Assembly (NCBI GenBank): GCA_020692325.1
Contig: JAIMKR010000011.1
Location: 1 to 64,000 of the forward strand
DNA: 64,000 bases
Direction of reading: 5' to 3'
Origin: Desulfocurvus sp.
GTDB taxonomy: Bacteria; Desulfobacterota; Desulfovibrionia; Desulfovibrionales; Desulfovibrionaceae
Shown: positions 54,901 through 62,418 of the stretch, piece after piece
Position numbering within the stretch: the first letter of the stretch is position 1
Layout of the letters: each line of letters starts with the position of its first letter
Notes under the pieces: model-generated
Seen by the model: only the letters and a program-made list of their open reading frames with translations
What the model was told of the DNA's origin: nothing
Database searches by the model: none
Position numbers and translations under genes: made by a program

Positions 54901-56152
54901 GCACGCGCTCCACCTGCCGGGTCATGGCGGCCAGCATGGGGGCCTCCCCGGGCGAGAACGCCCCGGCGTCCAGGGGGCTGCACAGCCGGATGAATCCCCG
55001 CTGCCGGCCGAGCACGGAGAGCGGCTCCTCCAGGCTCGCATCGCAGCGGTCCAGGTCGGGACCTGATTCGCTTTGATATTCCCGGTCGTCGAAGATCACG
55101 CGCGCGGTCACTGTCTGCTGGGCGTTCCAGCAGGCGGGCAGCTCGCGGGCGACGTTGGCCAGCAGCTCGTCGGCGTCGTTCACGTCGCGGGCCAGGGTCT
55201 CGGAAAGGCGGTTCTGGCCCGAGGCCTCGCGCAGCTGGCCGCGCAGTTCGCTGGCGATGCGCGCCTGTGACTCGCTGGCGGCGCGCAGGGCGGTAACGTC
55301 CTGCAGCACGGCCACCATGCCCTCGAATTCGCCGTCCACGCCGAACAGCGGGTACACGCGCGTGTCCAGGAAGGCCAGTTTCTCACCCGTGGCCAGCCTG
55401 CCGATCTCGCTCTGGTCGTCGGCGTCCGGGGCGGCGACGGTCCCGGCGGCAAGACCGCCGCGCAGGCGCTCCAGGGCCGGCCCCACCCATGGGAGCAGGT
55501 CCTGCAGGTGGCGGCCGAGGAAATCCTCCCGGGCCCGGCATTCCCCTCCGTCCTTGCTCAGCCAGCGGCAGGCGGCCTCGTTCAGATCGGTGACCAGGCC
55601 GGCCGTGTCCGCCAGGAGAACGGCGCTGGGCAGGGCCTGGAACACGGCGGACATGCGGTGGCGTTCATTGAGCGTCCGCAGGGTGGCCCGCCGCAGCTCG
55701 TCATGCTCGTCCGGAGCTTCCTCCGCGAAGGTCGCCGCGGCCCCCACGCTCAGACGGTCGAAGAACCGGCCGACGAAACGCCGGGCCGGACCGCGCGATC
55801 TTGGCGTGAGGCCGCCCTCGTCCACGAGGTCCATATACCCTTGGCGGAAATAGGCCAGCAGGCCCAGGTATGGCACGAGGCTCACCCCGCGATCGCGGTG
55901 GCGGCGCGCCTCCTGCGTGGCGAAAAGAGTGAGGTGGTCCGCAGCGTTGGCGTCGTTCGTCTCCAGTTCCAGACCGGCCAGGCCGCCGGGCAGGGCCTGC
56001 TGCAACGCGCCCGAGATGCCCCGGATCGACGCTTCCCAGAACAGCCGTAGGGCCGGCAGATAGCTCGTGTAGCCGTGTTCGCGCGCATAGGAGCGCACAC
56101 GGTCCACCAGCCAGTTGTCACTTTCGCGCAGCAGCCGGGCGAATTCCCGCAT
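51971..56152 (-). CDS. Soluble multi-PAS/GAF sensor histidine kinase
   Basis: This 1,393-residue kinase has no membrane helix. I start it at the ATG at 56152 (MREFARLLRESDNWLVDRVR). In order: an N-terminal helical sensor region (about 1-160), PAS (from 164, MSAVFQALPSAVLL), PAS (432, FREFFDSAADAIFIHDATG), GAF (557-717, LGMDRGLVYLMENGR), PAS (734), PAS (866, ETAQEAVINIDAEAL), PAS (994), a HisKA box with the phospho-acceptor His at about 1132 (AGIAHEINTPAQYVGNN) and a HATPase domain from about 1240 (VVLNLIINAAHAIADAKKKE, NGNGVP, GTGQGLTI). It heads the operon with three response regulators, presumably its targets. Confidence 0.95.
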   Translation of the reverse strand: MREFARLLRESDNWLVDRVRSYAREHGYTSYLPALRLFWEASIRGISGALQQALPGGLAGLELETNDANAADHLTLFATQEARRHRDRGVSLVPYLGLLAYFRQGYMDLVDEGGLTPRSRGPARRFVGRFFDRLSVGAAATFAEEAPDEHDELRRATLRTLNERHRMSAVFQALPSAVLLADTAGLVTDLNEAACRWLSKDGGECRAREDFLGRHLQDLLPWVGPALERLRGGLAAGTVAAPDADDQSEIGRLATGEKLAFLDTRVYPLFGVDGEFEGMVAVLQDVTALRAASESQARIASELRGQLREASGQNRLSETLARDVNDADELLANVARELPACWNAQQTVTARVIFDDREYQSESGPDLDRCDASLEEPLSVLGRQRGFIRLCSPLDAGAFSPGEAPMLAAMTRQVERVLETRLSLSLLSRSERQFREFFDSAADAIFIHDATGRILDANKNAGIWLNTPTESLRGGDLLANLAESDRANAVGHFQNALRGEPELFQATLSRRDGFSIPVELLCQAQDYMGETALITTGRNITSRLRAQAEIERRLEMEALVAGISARLNNSTEAELPRALEESLTKLHGFLGMDRGLVYLMENGRTSFRRAYQSGATPESAGELAHIGRGKAPWFIERILAGERVFIRDVSHMPPAGAKERDMLTRIGVASLCALPMTVKDRLIGALLLASARPQDASRLTGSRVLEQICLLFSNAIERLRASTALRRSEGLARAILDALPAYICVLDRGGTLTMVNRSWAAGGSASTPAGETSDTRLGIGDDYLAACRAAPENAHAAAALEGISTVLARKTRAFRMEYPGGPGAEGRWFVLQVTPLAKGLVGAVVTHRDITERMRALEGLRKSEERYRIIVETAQEAVINIDAEALVTYANPSALAMFGYSAREFLGKNLFELTDSLDHDLLSRNLDRRRKGHSDRYELRFRHKNGHRLWTMLNASRLSGPDGGFTGSVGMITDISDRVRAEMRLRRNEARYRSLVESMHEGLIMTRKKGLITYVNDRFCAMLGRTRAELTGRNATEFADPASRQRLEQMLSGEIRAMRPEHAGSEEILWEHAAGRHIYSLVSPSPYADEEGKASGFFAVITDTTDRKGLESQLLQSQKLEAIGQLAAGIAHEINTPAQYVGNNIQFIKGALEDLLAVIAGAREFLSAAREAGAPADRADAFEALMAERDVDYLAEEVPGAITQTLEGVERISTIVRSVKQFAHPGLAVMAPADLNEAMRSTATVSRNEWKYVAELTLDLDPQLPLVVCMVGEINQVVLNLIINAAHAIADAKKKEPDREGRIALTTKLAAPWAEIRVTDNGNGVPEAVQPKIFDPFFTTKEVGRGTGQGLTISRSIVVEKHKGQLFFETTAGEGTTFVVRLPLQQTKTGGES

Positions 56153-56277
56153 GGCCTTCCCCCCGTGGTTGGGCGCGGCCGCCGGCCGGGGAAGCCGGAA
56201 GCCAATATAGAAAGAAGGTGCCATAATTTCGCGGCATGGGCAACAGCCGCGCCGTGAGTCGATCGATGTGGTGGAAC

Positions 56278-56316
56278 TTGACTATGCTATTGTATTGCTA
56301 TATTGCTATATGACGA
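56278..56316 (+). promoter_or_regulatory. Promoter and repeat-type operator of the ArsR operon
   Basis: A TTGACT -35 box (56278-56283) is followed by A+T-rich repeats: TATTG (56288-56292) and two abutting TATTGCTA units (56293-56300, 56301-56308), then TATGACG. The -10 box must lie within these units, so a bound ArsR-type repressor would block it. The GGAGG ribosome site follows at about 56322. Confidence 0.6.
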
Positions 56317-56332
56317 AATCAAGGAGGCGCGC

Positions 56333-56776
56333 ATGAAAACGCGGCGCAAGTCGGAAGATGTGGAAATGGACGATCTCGTCCGGGTCATGAAGGCCCTGTC
56401 CGATCCCGGGCGGGTGCGCGTGTTGAAGCTGCTGCGCGCGGGCGAGCTGTGCGCCTGTGAGATCATCCGTGGGCTCGGCCTGGCTCAGCCGACGGTCTCG
56501 CGGCACATGCGCGTGCTGGCCGACGCCGGGCTGGTGCGCCCGCGCAAGGCCGGGGCGTGGGTGCGCTACAGCCTGGCGGGGGAAGAGGCCTCTTTGGCGG
56601 CGCGGGCCATGCTGGCGCTTCTGGACGGCTGGCTGGAGGACGACGAGGGCGTGCTGGCCCTGCGGGCGGCGGTTGCGGACCGTTTGGCGCCGCTGGACAA
56701 GCCGCTTGGCCTGGGTCATGACGAAGCATCCGCCTCTTGTGGCGCGCGCGGCCCCGAAGCCGGGAGACACATATGA
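56333..56776 (+). CDS. ArsR-family metalloregulator
   Basis: The start is the ATG at 56333 (MKTRRKSEDVEMDDLVRVMK, 147 residues) behind AAGGAGG. The winged helix shows MKALSDPGRVRVLKLLRAGE, ELCACEIIRGLGLAQPTVSR (the ELCAC metal-binding form of the alpha-3 helix with two Cys) and HMRVLADAGLVRPRKAGAWV. Family knowledge: arsenite or similar thiophilic ions bind the Cys pair and release DNA. A C-terminal extension of about 50 residues ends in an extra Cys (SASCGARG). It is the first gene of an operon whose next gene overlaps it (ATGA). Confidence 0.93.
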   Translation: MKTRRKSEDVEMDDLVRVMKALSDPGRVRVLKLLRAGELCACEIIRGLGLAQPTVSRHMRVLADAGLVRPRKAGAWVRYSLAGEEASLAARAMLALLDGWLEDDEGVLALRAAVADRLAPLDKPLGLGHDEASASCGARGPEAGRHI

Positions 56777-57903
56777 AGTTGCTGGAGACGGGGCGCGAGG
56801 CGAACAGGGGCTGCTCCTGCGCAGGGGGCAAATGTCCCGCCGGCGAGCCGGTCGCACCATCCGGGGGCGGGACGCTCAAGGGACGGCTGGCCCTGATCGT
56901 CGCCCTGGCGTTCGTGTGGTGGTTCGTGTACGGAATGCTGCCGGCATTCGCGGGCTATCTGGCGTATGATCTGCTCGGACTCGCCCGGGGAAGCCGGCTG
57001 GGCGGCGCGGCGGAGTTCTTTTTCTACGATACGCCGAAAGTGCTCATGCTGCTGCTGCTGGTGGTTTACGGCGTGGGCGTGGTGCGCAGTTTCTTTACGC
57101 CCGCGCGTACGCGCCGTCTGCTGGCCGGCAAAAGCGAGGCGGCGGGCAACGTGATGGCGGCGCTGCTCGGCACGGTGACGCCGTTCTGCTCCTGCTCGGC
57201 GGTGCCGCTGTTCATGGGTTTTTTGAGCGCCGGGGTGCCGCTGGGCGTCACCTTCTCCTTCCTCATCGCCGCGCCCATGGTCAACGAGGTCGCCGTGGGG
57301 CTGCTGTACGTGCTGCTTGGCTGGAAGGTGGCGGCGTTGTATATGGGAACCGGGCTGGCCGTGGCCATCGTCGCCGGGTTCGTCATCGGCCGGCTGAACA
57401 TGGAGCGGCACCTGGAGGACTGGGTGCGGGCCGCGCGTCCGAATCTCGCCGCCGCGGGGGCGGCCGAACCGGACGAGCCGGAGCCCGATTGGGCCGGCCG
57501 GCTGGACGCCGGGACCCGGGCCGTGCGCGACATCGTGGGCAAGGTGTGGCCCTGGGTCGTGGCTGGCATCGCCGTGGGCGCGGGCATTCACGGCTACGTG
57601 CCCGAGGGCGTGCTGTCCGCCATCATGGGCAAAAGCGCCTGGTGGAGCGTGCCGGCGGCGGTGGCGCTCGGCGTGCCGATGTACTCCAACGCGGCGGGCA
57701 TCGTGCCCGTGGTGCAGGCCCTCCTGGAGAAGGGCGCGTCGCTCGGCACCGTGCTGGCGTTCATGATGAGCGTCATCGCGCTGTCGTTGCCGGAGATGGT
57801 GATTTTGCGCAAAGTGCTCAAGATGCGGCTCCTCTGCGTCTTCGTCGGCGTGGTGGGGCTGGGCATCCTGCTGGTGGGGTATTTGTTCAACATGGTGCTG
57901 TAG
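56773..57903 (+). CDS. ArsP/DUF318-type permease
   Basis: The 376-residue membrane protein has about eight helices in two halves, with the family's conserved Cys block PFCSCSAVPLFMGFLSAGVP and GVPMYSNAAGIVPVVQALLE. A Cys-rich N-terminus (NRGCSCAGGKCPAGEP) could pass metal or thiol ligands to the channel. ArsP of Campylobacter exports trivalent organoarsenicals; other members have unknown cargo. A redox-active disulfide protein and thioredoxin in the same operon fit an arsenic- or thiol-related task. Confidence 0.9.
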   Translation: MKLLETGREANRGCSCAGGKCPAGEPVAPSGGGTLKGRLALIVALAFVWWFVYGMLPAFAGYLAYDLLGLARGSRLGGAAEFFFYDTPKVLMLLLLVVYGVGVVRSFFTPARTRRLLAGKSEAAGNVMAALLGTVTPFCSCSAVPLFMGFLSAGVPLGVTFSFLIAAPMVNEVAVGLLYVLLGWKVAALYMGTGLAVAIVAGFVIGRLNMERHLEDWVRAARPNLAAAGAAEPDEPEPDWAGRLDAGTRAVRDIVGKVWPWVVAGIAVGAGIHGYVPEGVLSAIMGKSAWWSVPAAVALGVPMYSNAAGIVPVVQALLEKGASLGTVLAFMMSVIALSLPEMVILRKVLKMRLLCVFVGVVGLGILLVGYLFNMVL

Positions 57904-57930
57904 CGGGCGGCTCGCCGCCGGGAGGTGACA

Positions 57931-58575
57931 ATGGCCGAGGGCAAACGCATGTTCAGCAAGGGCGAACTCACCGGCGCGGTCGTCGCCGCGCTCGCCGTGG
58001 GCTTCTTCCTCGGTTCCATGTTCATGGAGCTGAAGCCCGGGGCCAACACGCCTCCGGCCATGAGCCTGCAACGGAGTGAAACGCCCGGCGGACCCGCCGG
58101 CATGGGCGACCAGGGCATGGGCGCGCCGGGCGATGGCGGCGCTTCGCGCGAGATGATGGCGCAGTTGCGCGACCTGCAGACCGCCGCGCAGAACAATCCC
58201 AAGGACCAGGGCGCGTGGATCGACCTGGGCAACGCTTATTTCGACGCGCATCAGCCGCAGCTGGCCGTGGGCGCGTACGCCAAGGCCGTGGCGCTGGGAC
58301 AGGTGAAACCCGACGTGTGGACCGACTACGGCACCATGCTGCGCGAATCCGGCCAGGCGAGGAAGGCCGTGGAGTGCTTCGACGCCGCGCTGCGGCAGGA
58401 TCCCGTCCACCACAACGCGCTGTTCAATAAGGGTGTTGTGCTGCTGCACGACCTGAACGACCGCGCCGGCGCCCTCACCAGCTGGGAGACGCTGCTCCAG
58501 GCCGACCCCGCCGCCAAGGCCCCGGACGGAACCCCCCTCAAGGACATGGTGGACGGTCTGCGCAAGAAGGGATAA
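57931..58575 (+). CDS. Membrane-anchored TPR protein
   Basis: The start is the ATG at 57931 with GGAGG upstream (214 residues). One N-terminal membrane helix (LTGAVVAALAVGFFLGSMFM) anchors a periplasmic Gly/Pro/Met-rich linker and three or four TPR-type repeats (AWIDLGNAYFDAHQPQLAVG, DVWTDYGTMLRESGQARKAV, HNALFNKGVVLLHDLNDRAG). TPR proteins of this form occur beside DUF318 permeases in Desulfovibrio-like genomes. It may scaffold the exported thioredoxin. Confidence 0.85.
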   Translation: MAEGKRMFSKGELTGAVVAALAVGFFLGSMFMELKPGANTPPAMSLQRSETPGGPAGMGDQGMGAPGDGGASREMMAQLRDLQTAAQNNPKDQGAWIDLGNAYFDAHQPQLAVGAYAKAVALGQVKPDVWTDYGTMLRESGQARKAVECFDAALRQDPVHHNALFNKGVVLLHDLNDRAGALTSWETLLQADPAAKAPDGTPLKDMVDGLRKKG

Positions 58576-58615
58576 TGCCCGCCGGTTAGGTGGGGAAAGG
58601 CAACAGGAGACGCTT

Positions 58616-58849
58616 ATGCTCATCGAGATATTTGGGCCCGGTTGCGCCAAGTGTCACGAGACGGAGAAACTGGCGCGCGCCGTTCTGAATGAGGCCGGCC
58701 TGGACGCTCAGGTGGCGAAGGTGACGGATTTCAAGGACATGACCGCGCGCGGCGTGTTCGCCACCCCGGCAGTCGCCGTGGATGGCGCGCTCAAGTGTTC
58801 GGGCCGCGTTCCCTCCAGAAAGGAGCTACTCGCATGGTTCGGAAAGTGA
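58616..58849 (+). CDS. Redox-active disulfide (thioredoxin-like) protein
   Basis: The 77-residue product is a minimal thioredoxin fold of the redox-active disulfide protein 2 type (TIGR00412), with the active site GPGCAKCHETEKLARAVLNE (Cys-Ala-Lys-Cys), the cis-Pro in FATPAVAVDG, and no signal peptide. It should act in the cytosol, perhaps reducing a ligand or ion before the permease. Its end overlaps the next gene by 16 bases. Confidence 0.92.
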   Translation: MLIEIFGPGCAKCHETEKLARAVLNEAGLDAQVAKVTDFKDMTARGVFATPAVAVDGALKCSGRVPSRKELLAWFGK

Positions 58850-59226
58850 TGCGGCGCGCGGCGCTGGCGTTCGGGCTCGCGTGTCTGTGCGTGATGGCGA
58901 TGGCCGCTTCCGGTCTGGCCGCCGGGCCGGAGCCGGTGGTGCCGGTGAAGGGCATGGTGACCCTGGTCGATTTCGGGGCCGACTACTGCCCTCCCTGCCG
59001 GCTCATGGTTCCGGTGCTGCAAAACGCGCGTAAGGACTACCACGGCCGCGCCTCCGTGGTCGTGGTGGATGTGACCGAGCACGCGCCGCTGGCCACCCGG
59101 CTCGGCGTGCGGGTCATTCCCACGCAGATTTTTTACGACCGGCAGGGTCGCGAGGTGGCCCGCCACGAGGGCTATCTGGACCGTCGGGAGTTGGCCGGCC
59201 AGCTGGACCGGATGCTCGCCCGATAG
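58834..59226 (+). CDS. Exported thioredoxin-family protein
   Basis: I choose the ATG at 58834, 10 bases after AAGGAG. The 130-residue product has a signal peptide (RRAALAFGLACLCVMAMAAS) and a thioredoxin domain with the unusual active site YCPPC in place of WCGPC (VDFGADYCPPCRLMVPVLQN), and the cis-Pro in RVIPTQIFYD. CPPC sites are seen in thioredoxins that reduce rather than isomerise. It ends the operon; a strong terminator follows. Confidence 0.92.
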   Translation: MVRKVMRRAALAFGLACLCVMAMAASGLAAGPEPVVPVKGMVTLVDFGADYCPPCRLMVPVLQNARKDYHGRASVVVVDVTEHAPLATRLGVRVIPTQIFYDRQGREVARHEGYLDRRELAGQLDRMLAR

Positions 59227-59247
59227 CCGTCCGGCGACGATGACGAC

Positions 59248-59284
59248 AAGGGGGGACCGGCGTTTGCCGATTCCCCCTTTTTTT
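59248..59284 (+). terminator. Terminator of the ArsR-permease-thioredoxin operon
   Basis: AAGGGGGGA and TTCCCCCTT pair around a short CGGC/GCCG inner stem, with a run of eight T after the stem on the plus strand. It lies 22 bases past the thioredoxin stop codon. Confidence 0.92.
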
Positions 59285-59444
59285 ATGCGTCCCTCACGCG
59301 CTGTTTCCGGCTCCGGCCGTCCTCCCGCTGGGGTGGCCACGGGGCGATGGGTTCGGGGCCAAGCCGTGTCCGCCGGCCGGATCGGGCCTTGCGACGCCGC
59401 GTCCCCGCTTGACATTCCGCCCCGATGATGGTGCGCCAGCGCCC

Positions 59445-60482
59445 ATGCGTAATGATGACGCCTCCCCCGGTTCCTCCCCCCTCCCCGCGTTTGCCGGTCG
59501 CCCGGCCGGACGGGTGTGCGGCCGGCTGGCCCCCAGTCCCACGGGCCTTCTGCACCTGGGCAACGCCTGGGCCTTTCTGCTGGCCTGGCTGGCCGCCCGC
59601 GCGGACGGTGGCCGGGTCGTGCTGCGCATGGAGGACATCGATCCCGATCGTTCGCGCCCGGAATTCGCGCGCGCGGCGATGCGTGATCTGGTCTGGCTGG
59701 GCCTGGACTGGGACGAGGGCCCCGACCGGGGCGGGCCGAACGGGCCGTATGTCCAAAGCGGTCGCGGCGACGCCTACGCGGCGGCCCTCGCCGCGCTTTC
59801 GGCCATGGGGCGCACCTATCCCTGCTTCTGCACGCGCAAGGAGCTGCGGGGGCTGGCCGCCGCGCCCCACGCCGAAGACGGTTCGCCCGTGTACCCGGGC
59901 ACCTGCCGGAACCTGTCCCCCGCGCGCCGGGCGGAGTTCGAGCGCCAGGGCCGACGGCCCTGCCTGCGCCTGCGCTGCGAGGACGGCGAGGCCGAGGCCT
60001 TCACCGACCTCGTCGCCGGTCCCCGGCGCATGACGCTCCTCGAGTGCGGCGGCGACTTCGCCCTGCGGCGATCCGACGGTGTGGTGGCCTACCAGCTGGC
60101 CGTGGTCGTGGACGACGCGGCCATGGGCGTGACCCAGGCGGTGCGCGGCGACGATATTCTGTCCAGCACGCCCCGGCAGCTGCTGCTGCACCGGCTGCTG
60201 GGTCTGCGGCCGCCGTCCTACGCCCACATCCCCCTGGTGCTCGACGCCGCCGGCGAGCGTCTGGCCAAGCGGCATGGCTCCCTCACCCTCGCCGCCTTGC
60301 GCGACGCGGGCGTTTCGCCGCGCGCCGTGGCGGGTTATCTGGCTTTTCGCGCCGGACTGCTGGACGTGCCGGGGCGCATCGCGCCGGCGGAACTCGTCTC
60401 CGGTTTCTCCTTCGCCGCCATCCCGCGCGCGCCCGTGGTCCTGCCGGAGGACATCGCGGACATCCTCGTCCATCTGTCCTGA
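59445..60482 (+). CDS. gluQ: Glutamyl-Q tRNA(Asp) synthetase
   Basis: GluQ glutamylates the queuosine of tRNA-Asp. The ATG at 59445 gives 345 residues; a TTG 36 bases upstream is in frame but has no ribosome site. The core lacks the anticodon-binding domain of GltX, as expected. Motifs are GRLAPSPTGLLHLGNAW (HIGH type), RMEDIDPDRSRPE, a Cys zinc site (YPCFCTRKEL with YPGTC), and AKRHGSLTL (KMSKS type). Confidence 0.93.
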   Translation: MRNDDASPGSSPLPAFAGRPAGRVCGRLAPSPTGLLHLGNAWAFLLAWLAARADGGRVVLRMEDIDPDRSRPEFARAAMRDLVWLGLDWDEGPDRGGPNGPYVQSGRGDAYAAALAALSAMGRTYPCFCTRKELRGLAAAPHAEDGSPVYPGTCRNLSPARRAEFERQGRRPCLRLRCEDGEAEAFTDLVAGPRRMTLLECGGDFALRRSDGVVAYQLAVVVDDAAMGVTQAVRGDDILSSTPRQLLLHRLLGLRPPSYAHIPLVLDAAGERLAKRHGSLTLAALRDAGVSPRAVAGYLAFRAGLLDVPGRIAPAELVSGFSFAAIPRAPVVLPEDIADILVHLS

Positions 60483-60743
60483 ACCGCGCCGTTTTGTTCT
60501 AAACCGCGCCGATTCAGCGCCGGCCCTGGGCGTCATCCGTTTTCCTTTCTGGATGTGGCGCGCGCCGGGCGGTGGGGCAGTCCATGCGGACCGAAGCGGT
60601 GCGGCTCGCGTTCCTGCGGTGAGGGGCGAGGGGAGGGGAGCCAGGCGATGGGCGGCATTCCTCCGCGCCGGGCCGCCGAGGTCCCGTCCGCTCCGCGCGA
60701 CAGTTGATGACAGCCCGGGCGGCTTCGTCTATCATGCGCCGCG

Positions 60744-62294
60744 ATGAACGCCGAATCCCGCCAAATCGCCCGCCGCGCCATCACCGTGGCCGGCACGACG
60801 CTGATTTCGCGCGTGCTGGGGTTCGCGCGCGACCTCATCACCGCCTTCACCCTGGGCGCGGGCATGTTCGCCGACGCCTTCTTCGTGGCCTTCCGCATTC
60901 CGAACCTGCTGCGCAGCCTGTTCGTCGAAGGCTCGATGACCATGGCCTTCATCCCCACGTTCTCGCGCGTGCGGGCGGAGGAGGGCGAGGCGCGGGCGCA
61001 GGAGATGGCGCGTTCCGTGCTGGCCTGGCTGCTGGCCATTCTCACGGTCATCACGCTTTTCGCCATCGCCTTCGCCCCGCAGGTGACGGCGCTCATCGCC
61101 CCGGGTTTCGGCAAGAATCCCGAACAGCTGGCCACCACGGCGAGTCTGTTGCGCATCTGCTTCCCGTACATCGTGCTCATCTCGGCCGTGGGACTGTGCA
61201 TGGGCATCCTCAACGCCTCGGACCACTTCTTCGCCCCGGCGTTCGCGCCGTGCATTCTGAACGTCGGGTTCATCGTGGCCGCGCTCATCGGTTGGAAGCT
61301 CGGCCTCAACGTGGCCTACGCGCTCTCCTGGGGCGTGCTGGCGGCCGGCCTGGGACAGTTCCTGTTCCAACAGCCATACCTCACGCGCGTGGGATTCACG
61401 TGGTTCGGGCCGTGGCGCTGGCTCGATCCGGCGGTGCTGCGCATGGGCAGGCTCATGCTGCCCTCGGTGCTGGGTTCGGCCGTGTATCAGATCAACCTGC
61501 TGCTGGGCACGCTGCTCGCCTCGTTTTTGCCCGTGGGCAGCATTTCGTACCTGTACTACGCGGACCGGCTGGTGCAGTTCCCCGTCGGGGTGTTCGGGCT
61601 GGCCGTGTCCACCGCCGCGCTGCCCAGCCTTTCGCGTCTGGCCGCCGCCGGCGACATGGACGAGTTCCGCGCGGTGATCCGTTCGAGCATGCGTTTGTCG
61701 ATGTTCATCAGCCTGCCTGCCATGGCTGGACTCATCGCCCTGGCCGCGCCGCTCATCGGGCTGTTGTTCGGGCGCGGGGCCTTCGGGCCGCAGGCGATCT
61801 CCGCCACAGCCGGGGCGCTGGTGGCCTACGGCGTGGGACTGCCGGCCATCGCGCTGGTGCGGCCGTTGGTGAGCGCCTTCTACGCGCTGGAGAACACACG
61901 CGCGCCGGTGCTGGTGGCCACGTGCTGCGTGGCCGTGAACATCGGCCTCGGATTCGGACTCATGCACGTGATGGCGCACGTGGGGCTGGCCCTGGCGGTG
62001 TCCGTGGCCTCCTACGTCAACGTGGCCTGTCTGGCCGTGCTGCTGCGGCGCAGGCTGGGCCAGTGGCCGCTCATGCTCGGCCCCACGCTCAAGTGCGCGG
62101 CGGCCAGTCTGATCATGGGGCTGCTCGCCTGGTCCGTCGCGGGAACGCACGTTTTGTGGGCGCTGCTCATTCCCGTCTGGGCGGTGGCGTATTTTCTGCT
62201 CGCCGGTCTGTTCGGCCTTTCCGAGTCGCGGCAATTGGCCGGGGCGCTGAAGCGCCGGCTGGCCGCCAGGCTGGGCCGCGCGGCGGGTCGGTAG
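60744..62294 (+). CDS. murJ: MurJ lipid II flippase
   Basis: MurJ flips lipid II across the inner membrane. The 516-residue product has 14 membrane helices of the MOP/MVF fold. Typical segments are RVLGFARDLITAFTLGAGMF with the conserved Arg in FRIPNLLRSLFVEGSMTMAF, NASDHFFAPAFAPCILNVGF, and YYADRLVQFPVGVFGLAVST. Its start has no close partner gene; the 260-base gap upstream holds no gene, only a small direct repeat (AACCGCGCCG twice near 60,483 and 60,503). Confidence 0.96.
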   Translation: MNAESRQIARRAITVAGTTLISRVLGFARDLITAFTLGAGMFADAFFVAFRIPNLLRSLFVEGSMTMAFIPTFSRVRAEEGEARAQEMARSVLAWLLAILTVITLFAIAFAPQVTALIAPGFGKNPEQLATTASLLRICFPYIVLISAVGLCMGILNASDHFFAPAFAPCILNVGFIVAALIGWKLGLNVAYALSWGVLAAGLGQFLFQQPYLTRVGFTWFGPWRWLDPAVLRMGRLMLPSVLGSAVYQINLLLGTLLASFLPVGSISYLYYADRLVQFPVGVFGLAVSTAALPSLSRLAAAGDMDEFRAVIRSSMRLSMFISLPAMAGLIALAAPLIGLLFGRGAFGPQAISATAGALVAYGVGLPAIALVRPLVSAFYALENTRAPVLVATCCVAVNIGLGFGLMHVMAHVGLALAVSVASYVNVACLAVLLRRRLGQWPLMLGPTLKCAAASLIMGLLAWSVAGTHVLWALLIPVWAVAYFLLAGLFGLSESRQLAGALKRRLAARLGRAAGR

Positions 62295-62360
62295 CCCTTT
62301 CGCTTTTTCCTTCTTGTCAACGCCCGGCGGAACCTCTACGTAGGAAAATGACGCGGTGAC

Positions 62361-62393
62361 GGATGCGCGTCCGGTATTCTGGACGGCGCATCC
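62361..62393. repeat. Hairpin in the leader of the binding-protein gene
   Basis: GGATGCGC-GTCC (62361-62372) and GGAC-GGCGCATCC (62381-62393) pair with one bulge around an 8-base loop, 26 bases before the ATG at 62419. It could be a leader control element or the murJ transcript end. Confidence 0.5.
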
Positions 62394-62418
62394 GAAAACG
62401 GCGAGGGGGGACTCACGT

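Noticed and set aside
59409-59444. TTG start 36 bases upstream for gluQ
   Set aside because: No ribosome site precedes it and the extra residues are outside the family's usual N-terminus; the same bases resemble a -35 box instead.
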